Assembly: GCF_002101375.1 (NCBI RefSeq)
Contig: NZ_CP015207.1
Span: 496,001-560,000 of the forward strand
DNA from: Sporosarcina ureae
GTDB lineage: Bacteria; Bacillota; Bacilli; Bacillales_A; Planococcaceae
Length of the DNA: 64,000 nt
Reading direction: 5' to 3'
In this document: positions 39,366 to 47,433 of the stretch, piece after piece
How the letters are laid out: each line of letters begins with the position of its first letter
Position numbering within the stretch: the stretch's first letter is position 1
The notes under the pieces: generated by a model
Seen by the model: only the letters and a program-made list of their open reading frames with translations
Told to the model about the DNA's origin: nothing
Database searches by the model: none
Translations under genes and position numbers: made by a program

Positions 39366-39509
39366 TTAATCAGCTGTCGGTAATGAAACTGGTTGTTTTA
39401 TTTGCATTTCTTGCTCGCAACATTGAACCGCTCCTTCACCTGATTTTGTACATAATATTTCCCCACCACATACTTTACATTCAAATCTTTTTCCTAGTTG
39501 ATTGGCCAT
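39366..39509 (-). CDS. desulforedoxin-like protein, 47 aa
   Basis: A short cytoplasmic protein with the desulforedoxin (N-terminal desulfoferrodoxin) pattern: FECKVCGGEI, 15 residues after the second cysteine, then QCC. Cys11, Cys14, Cys30 and Cys31 would bind one iron or zinc in a Cys4 site; an extra Cys20 is present. Desulforedoxin of Desulfovibrio gigas has the same C-x2-C-x15-CC spacing. GGAGATAA precedes the ATG at 39509. It lies 47 nt upstream of the double CoA-transferase, in the same operon. Its role here is unknown. Confidence 0.8.
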   Translation of the reverse strand: MANQLGKRFECKVCGGEILCTKSGEGAVQCCEQEMQIKQPVSLPTAD

Positions 39510-39564
39510 TTTGATTATCTCCTTTTTCATCTTACAGTACTTTAATGCCATTCAATTTTTATAT

Positions 39565-39684
39565 TCACTTCTTTTCTAGCTGCTTCTGACAGCATTTCAA
39601 AACAGTTTGGGGTGGTGCTTTTGTAACGATAAATTCACTCTTACAAGTAGCACACATATATTTAGTTCCAACCTTTACGTCCAT
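39565..39684 (-). CDS. desulforedoxin-like microprotein, 39 aa
   Basis: A second tiny Cys4 protein, too short for most ORF cut-offs. It reads MDVKVGTKYMCATCKSEF with Cys11 and Cys14, then KCC (Cys31, Cys32), i.e. C-x2-C-x16-CC, one residue longer than its neighbour. GGAAGAGAA precedes the ATG at 39684, 35 nt downstream of a CoA-transferase stop. The two are similar in the N-terminal part and may form a hetero- or homodimer, as desulforedoxin does. The shared operon and the conserved cysteines make it a credible gene. Confidence 0.75.
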   Translation of the reverse strand: MDVKVGTKYMCATCKSEFIVTKAPPQTVLKCCQKQLEKK

Positions 39685-39719
39685 TATAATTCTCTTCCTT
39701 TCCCGTTATAGCATAGGTT

Positions 39720-40949
39720 TTATACGGTGGTCATTGCTCCAAGTGGCACTGAACCAATAATATTTTCTACTTTTAGCGCGTCAATTTCTTCTTTCGTTAA
39801 TTTCAATATTTGGCTAAGTACATAATCATTATGTTGACCTAAAATGGGGGTAGGGCTTTTATGTTGAACACGTTCGCCAGAAAACTTTATTGGCCAAGCA
39901 GGATATTTATGCGTACCAGTAATATCGTGTGTAACTTCTTGGTACATATCTTGTAAAAAAGGATCGTTTTCCATTTCATTCACATTTAATACAGGACCTG
40001 CGTTGACACCTACTGATTGTAATAAATTTGTAGCTTCATAATTTCCAAATTGATGTGTCCAGTTTTCCACCAAAGAATCTAATTCGTCTTGATGTTGACA
40101 ACGCTCTTCTGCAGTTTGAAAACGTTCTTCTTTTGACCATGTTGGCTCACCAATCGCTTTGCAAAAGTTTTTCCATTCTTCTTCATTTGTAACCGCGATC
40201 GCTACCCATGAATCTTCTCCTTTACTCCGATAGATACCATGAGGTGCCATATTAGGTTGACGATTACCCAAACATCCCCAGTTATTTCCATTCAAGGAAA
40301 CATCCAAAAGAGGTTGACCCACTAAATTGATACACGTTTCAACTTGGGCTACTTCTATGAACTGACCTCTTCCAGTTTTTTCTCTATATTCTAATGCAGA
40401 CAATAGAGCAAACACTGTATGTGATCCAGAAATAACATCCCCTGTACCTGAAATAATTAGTGGCTTTTCTCCCTCATACCCATTTGTTTGTGCGATCCCT
40501 GACAAGATCTCAAAAGTATAGGCAAATCCCGGTTGTTCGCCATAAGGTCCGGTTTTACCGTATGCAGGCATAGAAAGCATAATTATTTTCGGATTGATTT
40601 CTTTGATCATTTCATACGTAAGGCCAAATTTCTCCATTACTTTAGAAGTGAAATTCTCAATAACGACATCGCTTTCTTTTAATAGACTTTTGAAAATTTC
40701 TATACCTTTAGATTCGTTTAAATTTAATGTGATACCCATTTTGTTCATATTGGCAGCATTAAATTGAGGTCCTAATTCCCACCAGTCTTTCCCGGGTTTA
40801 GTTGATACAAATCTAAATCCATCCGGAGCTTGAATCGATTCTACTTTAATAACTTCTGCTCCCTGGGCTCCTAAATATGACGTACAAAATGGACCCGACC
40901 ACCACATGGAAAGATCTAAAATTCGAATGCCTTCTAATGGTAATGACAT
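39720..40949 (-). CDS. CaiB/BaiF family (class III) CoA-transferase
   Basis: A 409-residue class III CoA-transferase: GIRILDLSMWWSGPFCTSYL at the N-terminus, GAEVIKVES, the nucleotide-contacting ENFTSKVMEKFG, and the catalytic aspartate in SGTGDVISGSHTVFALL near residue 180. The partner acids are unknown. WWSGPFC matches the second half of the tandem protein (MWSGPYC), so these two may be paralogues. A GGGAGAG precedes the ATG at 40949. It lies between another CoA-transferase and the desulforedoxin genes. Confidence 0.92.
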   Translation of the reverse strand: MSLPLEGIRILDLSMWWSGPFCTSYLGAQGAEVIKVESIQAPDGFRFVSTKPGKDWWELGPQFNAANMNKMGITLNLNESKGIEIFKSLLKESDVVIENFTSKVMEKFGLTYEMIKEINPKIIMLSMPAYGKTGPYGEQPGFAYTFEILSGIAQTNGYEGEKPLIISGTGDVISGSHTVFALLSALEYREKTGRGQFIEVAQVETCINLVGQPLLDVSLNGNNWGCLGNRQPNMAPHGIYRSKGEDSWVAIAVTNEEEWKNFCKAIGEPTWSKEERFQTAEERCQHQDELDSLVENWTHQFGNYEATNLLQSVGVNAGPVLNVNEMENDPFLQDMYQEVTHDITGTHKYPAWPIKFSGERVQHKSPTPILGQHNDYVLSQILKLTKEEIDALKVENIIGSVPLGAMTTV

Positions 40950-41003
40950 GAGTATTTCTCTCCCTTCATATGAAACCACATGTAATATCCATCAACCAAG
41001 AAA

Positions 41004-42206
41004 TCAAATAACACCTTTGGCTTTCAGTTTTTGTAGTTTGGATTTAGATAATCCCAATTCTTGATCATAAATTTGATGATTATGTTCACCTAAAAGTGGA
41101 GCAGCACTACGAATTGTCCACGGTGTTTCGGACATACGGAAAGGAGCGCCTGGCTGAACGACTTTCCCCATTTCAGGATGATCGACTGAAACGAAGACGT
41201 TTCTCTCGACATACTGAGGGAAAGAAAGCATTTCTTCAAATGTGGGGACGGGAATGACAGGAACTTTCCATTCCCTTCCTTTTTCAAGCACTTCTTCTTT
41301 CGTATGTTGCATTAACCATTCATCTAGCACTTGCTGGAATTCTTGTTGATGTTGCAAACGATCATACAAGAGAATAAATCGTGGATCTTCCATCCATTCG
41401 TACTTTTCAATCATGCAGCAAAAGTCTTGCCAGTGTTGACCAGTCAATAAAGATATTGCGATATTGCCATTTTTGCACCGTTCTATACTCGGTAACATTA
41501 CAAAACGCTTTGGCGTTTTAACAGGACTGGTAGGATAGGAATCTTGAACTGTGGGATAAGCACGTTGAAGCATGCCAACCTCAACAGTGGAAACGTCTAT
41601 ATGTTCACCTTTATGACTTTTCCGTCTACCTAAAACTGCTGTCATCGTGGAAAACGCTGCAAATGTACCCGAAATATAGTCTAATAATCGAAGTGGACCA
41701 CCTGCTCTAAGTGGTTGTCTAGTACTCTCACCTATTGAACTTACCCACCCGCTCATCGATTGTGCAATAAGTTCCGTGGCATGATAGTCTCGATATTTAC
41801 CTGTTTGGCCAAAATTAGAAATTGAAGTCATAATTAGACCAGGGTTTAAGTCACGCAAAGCTTCATAGCCAAGACCTAATTGTTGCATGACACCAGGTTT
41901 AAAATTTTCCACAATAATATCTGCTTCAGAGATTATTTTTTTCGCGATTTCAATACCACTTTCAGTTTTCAAGTCTAGTGTTATACCAATTTTATTGTTA
42001 TTCAAATAATTGAATAATCCACTCTTATTGAGATCAGGTTTATTCCCAGGGAACGGACCCTCTAATCGTGAAGGGTCTCCCAATCCAGGCTGTTCAATCT
42101 TTATTACTTTTGCACCCATATCTGCTAGTAACTTTGTACAATAAGGTCCTGTAATATTTTCTGATAAGTCAATAACTGTAAGTCCAGTTAGGGCTTGCTC
42201 TTTCAT
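41004..42206 (-). CDS. CaiB/BaiF family (class III) CoA-transferase
   Basis: A 400-residue class III CoA-transferase: LTVIDLSENITGPYCTKLLADMG, GAKVIKIEQPGLGDPSRLEG, NFKPGVMQQLGLGYE and the catalytic Asp in GGPLRLLDYISGTFAAF near residue 175. A GGGGTGGG precedes the ATG at 42206. It could form heteromers with the adjacent enzyme, as BbsEF of toluene degradation does (inference from the pairing). It starts 187 nt after the second acyl-CoA dehydrogenase. Confidence 0.92.
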   Translation of the reverse strand: MKEQALTGLTVIDLSENITGPYCTKLLADMGAKVIKIEQPGLGDPSRLEGPFPGNKPDLNKSGLFNYLNNNKIGITLDLKTESGIEIAKKIISEADIIVENFKPGVMQQLGLGYEALRDLNPGLIMTSISNFGQTGKYRDYHATELIAQSMSGWVSSIGESTRQPLRAGGPLRLLDYISGTFAAFSTMTAVLGRRKSHKGEHIDVSTVEVGMLQRAYPTVQDSYPTSPVKTPKRFVMLPSIERCKNGNIAISLLTGQHWQDFCCMIEKYEWMEDPRFILLYDRLQHQQEFQQVLDEWLMQHTKEEVLEKGREWKVPVIPVPTFEEMLSFPQYVERNVFVSVDHPEMGKVVQPGAPFRMSETPWTIRSAAPLLGEHNHQIYDQELGLSKSKLQKLKAKGVI

Positions 42207-42322
42207 ATTATCCCACCCCTGAATCATGTATTTTGTTCAGTTAACCTATTCAATCAATTACGTCTTTATTTTTGAGTTTGTCGATAATCATTCCTTATAA
42301 CTAGTGACACTCACACGAAATA

Positions 42323-42369
42323 TTAACTTACTTCAGCCAAAGCTTGAAACTCCCACTGAAGTAAATTAA
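42323..42369 (-). repeat. hairpin-forming inverted repeat between dehydrogenase and CoA-transferase genes
   Basis: On the minus strand TTAATTTACTTCAG pairs with CTGAAGTAAGTTAA (one mismatch) around a 19-nt loop, 24 nt after the dehydrogenase stop. It has only a weak U-rich tail (TATTTCG), so it is more likely an mRNA-stabilising or attenuating hairpin than a full terminator. Confidence 0.5.
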
Positions 42370-42392
42370 AAGAACTACGCGTTGTACTCCCT

Positions 42393-43553
42393 TTACGAAT
42401 GTATTACTTCAGCAACTTTATTAGTCTTAAAAGTTGAAGCGATTTTCTTTAGATGTATAGGCGCTGATCCAAGTTCGACTTCCATGCTTTTAAACCTTCT
42501 AAAAGCAAACTGGAGAGGATAATCCATATCGATACCCATACCTCCGTGGAGCTGATGAGTACCTACCAGGACCTTTTGGCCTTCTTTGCATAACCAAGCC
42601 TTTGCAACTGCAATCTCTTTTTCAGCGGACATTCCTTCATTTAATCTCCATATAGCTTGTAGTGCAGCCAGCTGACCGCCTTCTACGATTGTATAAATAT
42701 CAGATAAACGATGTTGGACAGATTGGAAGCTACCAATCGGACGGTTAAATTGTGTTCTTTCTTTTACATAGTCAGTTGTAAGATCTAATGCACGGCGAAG
42801 TAAGCCAGCCATTTCAACACATTGCAACGCTGTGGCCAATTGATTTAATTTGTCTACAGCTGCCCATCCTTCATTTTCGTTACCAAGTAGATCATTTTTC
42901 GTTAATTGTACATTTTGAAACTCTACTTCAAACAATTTATCAGAACCAATGGATTGAAGTGCTTGTTTCTTAATTGTTGCATCATTTTTAACAAGGAATA
43001 GACTGAGTCCTTCTTTACTACCATCTTCTTTATTATCAGTTCGTGCTAACGTTAGAAAATAATCTGCCGTCTCGGCAAATTTCACGAATAACTTTGTACC
43101 GTTCAGCGTATACCCATCGCCACTCTTACTCGCTCGGGCTTTTACATAACTCAAATCATAGTGGGCTTGTGATTCGATCATAGCGCCAGTAACAATACTT
43201 TTGCCTTCGATGATTTGTGGCAAAAGCGCCTTTTTTTGTTCTTCTGTACCAAAGTTTAAAATTGGTAAGACACCATTAACAAGTGTAGAAACAAATGGTG
43301 CGGAAAACATTGCTTTCCCAGCTTCTTCAACGATAATTGATAAATCCATTAAATCGCCATCAATGCCGCCATATTCTTCAGGGACGATTAGTCCTAAAAA
43401 TCCTAAATCGGCAAGCTCTTGATAGAATGAAGGTGAATATTGTTCTTTACTTTTTTCAAATTCTGTTAAAGATGGCGTTGTGCATTTTTCTTCAAAGAAT
43501 TTTTTGGCTGTACTTTTAAAAATCACTTGATCTTCCGTCATTGAAAAATCCAT
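42393..43553 (-). CDS. acyl-CoA dehydrogenase-like subunit A, catalytic Glu replaced
   Basis: A 386-residue acyl-CoA dehydrogenase fold: MDFSMTEDQVIFK, ADLGFLGLIVPEEYGG, and RTQFNRPIGSFQSVQHRLSD for FAD binding. The C-terminal catalytic Glu of typical enzymes (YPVE) is Gln here (DYPLQFAFRRF, near residue 346), and the alternative isovaleryl-type position holds no Glu either. In actinobacterial steroid-chain dehydrogenases one of two subunits is likewise non-catalytic, so I expect a heteromer with the other dehydrogenase of this operon. GAAGAGGTG precedes the ATG. Confidence 0.9.
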   Translation of the reverse strand: MDFSMTEDQVIFKSTAKKFFEEKCTTPSLTEFEKSKEQYSPSFYQELADLGFLGLIVPEEYGGIDGDLMDLSIIVEEAGKAMFSAPFVSTLVNGVLPILNFGTEEQKKALLPQIIEGKSIVTGAMIESQAHYDLSYVKARASKSGDGYTLNGTKLFVKFAETADYFLTLARTDNKEDGSKEGLSLFLVKNDATIKKQALQSIGSDKLFEVEFQNVQLTKNDLLGNENEGWAAVDKLNQLATALQCVEMAGLLRRALDLTTDYVKERTQFNRPIGSFQSVQHRLSDIYTIVEGGQLAALQAIWRLNEGMSAEKEIAVAKAWLCKEGQKVLVGTHQLHGGMGIDMDYPLQFAFRRFKSMEVELGSAPIHLKKIASTFKTNKVAEVIHS

Positions 43554-43572
43554 AAGCTGGGCACCTCTTCCT

Positions 43573-43998
43573 TTAATTATTTATCCGTTTAAATTTAACG
43601 AGTGCTGTATCTTCGAAAACTTGATCTACTACAGCTTCAACAGGCATTCCAATTTCAATTTCATGTGGCTCGCAATCTACCATATTAGATATAATGCGTA
43701 CTCCTTCTTCTAACTCAACAAGAATGACCCCGTAAGGCGTTTTAAATCCTGGATGTACAGAACGATGATAAATTACGTAACTATGAATAACACCCTTACC
43801 TTCTGATGGTACCCAACCTAAATCGAAACTATGGCAGTTCGAACAGACTACCCGCGGAGGATGTGAATATGTTTGACAATTATTGCATTTCTGTAAGTGG
43901 AGTTGTTTTTCCTCTTGCAACAACCTCCAAAATTTTTCTGTATCTTGACTCATCATTGGTTTTGGAGTTGGAACTCCCACTTCGCTATATTTAACCAT
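43573..43998 (-). CDS. DUF35 / OB-fold Zn-ribbon protein, aldolase partner
   Basis: A 141-residue protein with an N-terminal rubredoxin-like zinc ribbon (Cys38, Cys41, Cys52, Cys55: CNNCQTYSHPPRVVCSNC) and a C-terminal OB-fold (GKGVIHSYVIYHRSVHPGF and VELEEGVRIISNMVDC). DUF35 proteins pair with thiolase-fold enzymes; ChsH2's DUF35 domain binds Ltp2 in cholesterol side-chain cleavage, and BbsA binds the thiolase BbsB. Here it is a free protein just downstream of the thiolase-fold gene. The GGAGG is best spaced for the ATG at 43998. Confidence 0.92.
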   Translation of the reverse strand: MVKYSEVGVPTPKPMMSQDTEKFWRLLQEEKQLHLQKCNNCQTYSHPPRVVCSNCHSFDLGWVPSEGKGVIHSYVIYHRSVHPGFKTPYGVILVELEEGVRIISNMVDCEPHEIEIGMPVEAVVDQVFEDTALVKFKRINN

Positions 43999-44003
43999 AT
44001 ACA

Positions 44004-45170
44004 TTACCTCCTTCTCAAAATAAGTCCGCTTGATGGGACACCTAATCCACCTGTTACTAAAGAATATTCGATATCATTGATTTGTGTCGTAGAAGTACCT
44101 CTTACTTGGCGAACACCTTCTGCGATTAAGTTCATGCCATGAATGTATCCTTCAGACATAAGTCCACCTGATGTATTAATCGGTAGTTCTCCATCCGGTC
44201 TAATACGGTGGCCTCCTTCTATATAATCGACCCCTTCTCCTTTGCCGACAAACCCTAACGCTTCAAGTTGCATTGGCACAAGAGGACTGAATGCATCGTA
44301 AAATTGAGCAACATCTATTTCTTTCGGAGTAATACCTGCCATTTCAAAAAGCTTTTTGCCATAGGCTTCCACTTCATGAAGAACCGTGATATCTTCTCGT
44401 GCATAAGACGTCATCACTTCTCCATTTGTGGACATCCCTTGGATTGCTCCTGAAATATATGCGGGTTTGTGTCTCAAGTCTTTTGCCAAATCTGCTCGTG
44501 TCACAATTATAGCCACGGCGCCATCAGTACTTAGGCAGCAATCATGTCTACGCAATGGTTCAACATTGATTGGAGAGTTCATATATTCATCAAGTGATAA
44601 AGAACGACTATGGAAGATTGCTTTTGGATTTCTGTTGGCATTCTCACGATTCACTAATGCAACGTGTGCAAGCTGACCATCTTTAATGCCGTATTTATGG
44701 TTATAGCGCTGTGCAAACATTGCAACCCATGAAACTGGCGTGAGTAAGCCATATGGATGATTCATCCCCATATATACATCTTGAGACACCCTTGTTGGTT
44801 CAAAGTCTCCATATGTTACAGGTCCGGAAGCATCTCGTATTGAACGGTAGCATACAACCGTATTTGCCATACCTGATTCAATAGCCGCTACGGCATGAGC
44901 AATAGTGGCACAGCTTCCTCCTCCACCATATGGCGCTTTACTAAAAAAACTTAAATTTGGAATTCCTAATTGCCTAACGACTTCAATTTGTTCTGCTGTG
45001 TCCATAGAATAATTCACCATGCCATCAATATCAGAAACTTTTATCCCTGCATCTTTTACGGCATCTAAAATAGCTTCAAGTGCCATTCGCAATTCGCTAC
45101 GGCCGCAATTCTGACTGAATTCAGTAGCACCTAGGCCAATAATAGCTGTTTTCTCTTTTGGATTTCCCAT
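44004..45170 (-). CDS. thiolase-fold protein, probable Ltp2-type retro-aldolase
   Basis: A 388-residue SCP2-thiolase-like protein. In place of the thiolase HxAF motif it has FYDAFSP with Tyr291, and in place of the GHPxG histidine it has SGGLMSEGYIHG with Tyr342. At the position of the nucleophilic Cys it has glycines (YGGGGSCAT; the only Cys is about four residues later by my alignment). Ltp2 of Thermomonospora curvata uses two tyrosines at nearly the same numbers to cleave a beta-hydroxyacyl-CoA retro-aldol style. It is therefore an aldolase candidate rather than a thiolase. The ATG follows GGGGGTAAG. Confidence 0.9.
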   Translation of the reverse strand: MGNPKEKTAIIGLGATEFSQNCGRSELRMALEAILDAVKDAGIKVSDIDGMVNYSMDTAEQIEVVRQLGIPNLSFFSKAPYGGGGSCATIAHAVAAIESGMANTVVCYRSIRDASGPVTYGDFEPTRVSQDVYMGMNHPYGLLTPVSWVAMFAQRYNHKYGIKDGQLAHVALVNRENANRNPKAIFHSRSLSLDEYMNSPINVEPLRRHDCCLSTDGAVAIIVTRADLAKDLRHKPAYISGAIQGMSTNGEVMTSYAREDITVLHEVEAYGKKLFEMAGITPKEIDVAQFYDAFSPLVPMQLEALGFVGKGEGVDYIEGGHRIRPDGELPINTSGGLMSEGYIHGMNLIAEGVRQVRGTSTTQINDIEYSLVTGGLGVPSSGLILRRR

Positions 45171-45176
45171 TTATAC

Positions 45177-45620
45177 TTACCCCCTGATTGGTAGTGATAT
45201 AATTACTTTTCCTTTTGCATGATTACCTTGTTTATTTTTACCCAAGTATTCAATTTCAACTAAGTGATCGTCATTTTCTTCGAACTTCTTTGAAACTTTT
45301 CCTGTCAGTTCAAGAATGTCACCTGGATAATTAGGTACAGCTAAACGTAATTGAATGCTTTTTAGTTCGCCAGCTGGTCCTGTCCAGTCTGTAATATATT
45401 TTCCAATCAAACCGTTCGTCGTCAGTATGTTCATAAAGATATCATCTGCACCTGCTCTTCGTGCAGCATGATAGTCATGATGCACGTCTGAATAATCGCG
45501 TGTAGCTGAAATAGCTCCACCTGACACTAGAGCTGCTGTAATTTGTCTTTTATGAACAGGTAATTCATCTCCGACTTTCACATCATTCCAATTAAGAACA
45601 ACAGGTTTAGTTTCAATCAT
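45177..45620 (-). CDS. MaoC-like enoyl-CoA hydratase, C-terminal type (ChsH1-like)
   Basis: A 147-residue single hot-dog-fold protein. The conserved block is ISATRDYSDVHHDYHAARRAG, resembling the Asp/His region of hydratase 2 enzymes, followed by DIFMNILTTNGLIGKYITDW. It overlaps the next upstream gene by 4 nt (ATGA). Together the two form what looks like a heteromeric hydratase, as ChsH1-ChsH2 do. It should add water to the 2-enoyl-CoA made by the dehydrogenase. Confidence 0.88.
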   Translation of the reverse strand: MIETKPVVLNWNDVKVGDELPVHKRQITAALVSGGAISATRDYSDVHHDYHAARRAGADDIFMNILTTNGLIGKYITDWTGPAGELKSIQLRLAVPNYPGDILELTGKVSKKFEENDDHLVEIEYLGKNKQGNHAKGKVIISLPIRG

Positions 45621-46147
45621 TTTGCTTCCTCCTTCATTGCTGCAATTGAGTTATAGACTAAAATCGTAAATGTTTGCTGACAAACAACTTCATCATTTTG
45701 ATTAATGAATTTATAAGCAAAAGTTACAAAGTAACCTGGTCCACGAGCTGTTTGTTTTTCAGCCGAAATTTCTTTCACAGACATAATTTGACTTATTTGA
45801 TCGCCAGGCTTCATCGGTGTGAAATATTCTTGGTTTTGCTCAGTAGCAACGATCGTTGAATATCCTTCTTCGGCCATCACCTTAAGCAAACTTTCCATCG
45901 AGTTCGGATCTCTTTCAGGCTTCGGCCATAAAGGATTCATCGTATATACTTGTACTTGCATAGGCGGTGCGATAACGCCTTCATATTTTGTGTTTTTAGC
46001 ATATTGAGGATCTGAATATAGTGGATTTGTATCCTCCATCACTTCAGTCCAATGTCTAATCATTTGTTCACAAACTGCGTCAACACCTGCTATTCTTTCT
46101 GAATCTAAGCCGATATAGCTGTTAAGTACTGCCTCTGCAATAGCCAT
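45617..46147 (-). CDS. MaoC-like hydratase subunit, N-terminal type (ChsH2 MaoC-like)
   Basis: A 176-residue hot-dog-fold protein of the N-terminal MaoC (FAS1_DH) type: MIRHWTEVMEDTNPLYSDP near residue 30 and YFTPMKPGDQISQIMSVKEI later. The EDTNPLYSD stretch matches the hydratase 2 signature (D-x-N-P). In ChsH2 this domain is fused to DUF35; here the DUF35 is a separate gene. AAGGGGGATG precedes the ATG; a 4-nt overlap couples it to the downstream hydratase subunit. Confidence 0.88.
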   Translation of the reverse strand: MAIAEAVLNSYIGLDSERIAGVDAVCEQMIRHWTEVMEDTNPLYSDPQYAKNTKYEGVIAPPMQVQVYTMNPLWPKPERDPNSMESLLKVMAEEGYSTIVATEQNQEYFTPMKPGDQISQIMSVKEISAEKQTARGPGYFVTFAYKFINQNDEVVCQQTFTILVYNSIAAMKEEAK

Positions 46148-46197
46148 TAATTCATCCCCCTTAGGTTATATTCGAAAAGTTGAAAACGCATACAATG

Positions 46198-47373
46198 TTA
46201 ACTCATACTTTTTTCCATACCGAGCCCAAAACGAGCGACCAAATCACGCATAACGTCATTTGCCCCTCCACCAAACAAGAGGACCAATGCCGCTTTTGTT
46301 AGTGGTGTTACTTTACCACCCAACGCTGCATACTTAGAGTCTATATCCAGTTGACCAAACATATTGAGGATTTGCATACAAACGTCGTATGTTTTTTGAT
46401 TCAACTCTGCAGAAAATACTTTATTCATAGAAGGACGGTAATGTGCCGCTGGTTCATTTTCATGCGCCCATGCTGCACGATAGTTAAGGAGTCGCAAGAC
46501 TTCGAGATCTACCGTCAAATCTGCAAGACTGTTACGAACCCACTCATTATCTATTACAAGAGAACCATCTATTGTTGTTTCGTTTGCCCATACGATAATT
46601 TCTTCTACAGTACGCTCCATTTCAGAGTAAGTAGACAACATTAATCGCTCTAGTGAAAGCTGGGAAGTTATATATTGCCAACCTTTATTTTCTTCTCCTA
46701 CAATCGCATCTAATGGAACACGGACATTGTCGTAAAACGTTACATTTGTATGTGCCCCGCCACCCATTAATTCCATTGGTGTATAAGAGAATCCTTCTGC
46801 TGTTGTTGGTACTAGAAAAATTGAGATTCCTTTATGTTTAGGTGCATTTGAATCTGTTCGAGCAGCTAGCCAAATATAATCAGCAATATGTGCATTCGTT
46901 GTAAAAACTTTTTGTCCGTTGATGATATAAGAATCGCCATCACGAATTGCAGTAGTCTCAAGTGCTGCAAGATCCGTACCCGCTTGTGGTTCTGAATAAC
47001 CAATTGCGATTTCTACTTCGCCTTTTAGAATTTTAGGTAGAAAATAATCTTTCTGCTCCGAGGTTCCAAGTTTCATTAGCGTTGGCCCAACCGTTTCCAA
47101 TGTAATGAAAGGAATATTAACTCCAGTACGGTTGATCTCTTCTAAGAAAATATACTGTTCTAGCGGAGTTTTGCCCTGACCACCATATTCTTCTGGCCAT
47201 CCGACACCTAGCCAGCCATCATCTCCAAGATCTTTAATATATTGTTTCCAAAGAGGGCCTCCCTCAGGCTTCTCTTTTAATTCTTCTAGCATGTCTTGCG
47301 AAATATGACCTTCCAAGTAATTTCGTATTTCATCTTTTAACTGTTGTTGTTCTTCGGTTAAATCAAAACGCAT
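46198..47373 (-). CDS. acyl-CoA dehydrogenase subunit B (isovaleryl-type catalytic Glu)
   Basis: A 391-residue acyl-CoA dehydrogenase: RFDLTEEQQQLKDEIRNYLE, GVGWPEEYGGQGKTPLEQY, YSEPQAGTDLAALETTA and FGGGANDVMRDLVARFGLG. The segment SQLSLERLMLSTYSE near residue 240 puts a Glu where isovaleryl-CoA dehydrogenase has its base, so this is likely the catalytic subunit. With subunit A it would form a heteromer like ChsE1E2. GAGGTGAAGAG sets the ATG at 47373; the GTG three codons upstream is part of this site. Confidence 0.92.
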   Translation of the reverse strand: MRFDLTEEQQQLKDEIRNYLEGHISQDMLEELKEKPEGGPLWKQYIKDLGDDGWLGVGWPEEYGGQGKTPLEQYIFLEEINRTGVNIPFITLETVGPTLMKLGTSEQKDYFLPKILKGEVEIAIGYSEPQAGTDLAALETTAIRDGDSYIINGQKVFTTNAHIADYIWLAARTDSNAPKHKGISIFLVPTTAEGFSYTPMELMGGGAHTNVTFYDNVRVPLDAIVGEENKGWQYITSQLSLERLMLSTYSEMERTVEEIIVWANETTIDGSLVIDNEWVRNSLADLTVDLEVLRLLNYRAAWAHENEPAAHYRPSMNKVFSAELNQKTYDVCMQILNMFGQLDIDSKYAALGGKVTPLTKAALVLLFGGGANDVMRDLVARFGLGMEKSMS

Positions 47374-47433
47374 TCTCTTCACCTCATTACATTATTTTTG
47401 AATATTTCGTTAACTTACATTAAAACAATTTAT

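Noticed and set aside
44004..45170. Simple acetyl-CoA acyltransferase (thiolase) annotation
   Set aside because: Catalytic His residues are Tyr and the nucleophilic Cys position looks empty, so thiolysis is unlikely.
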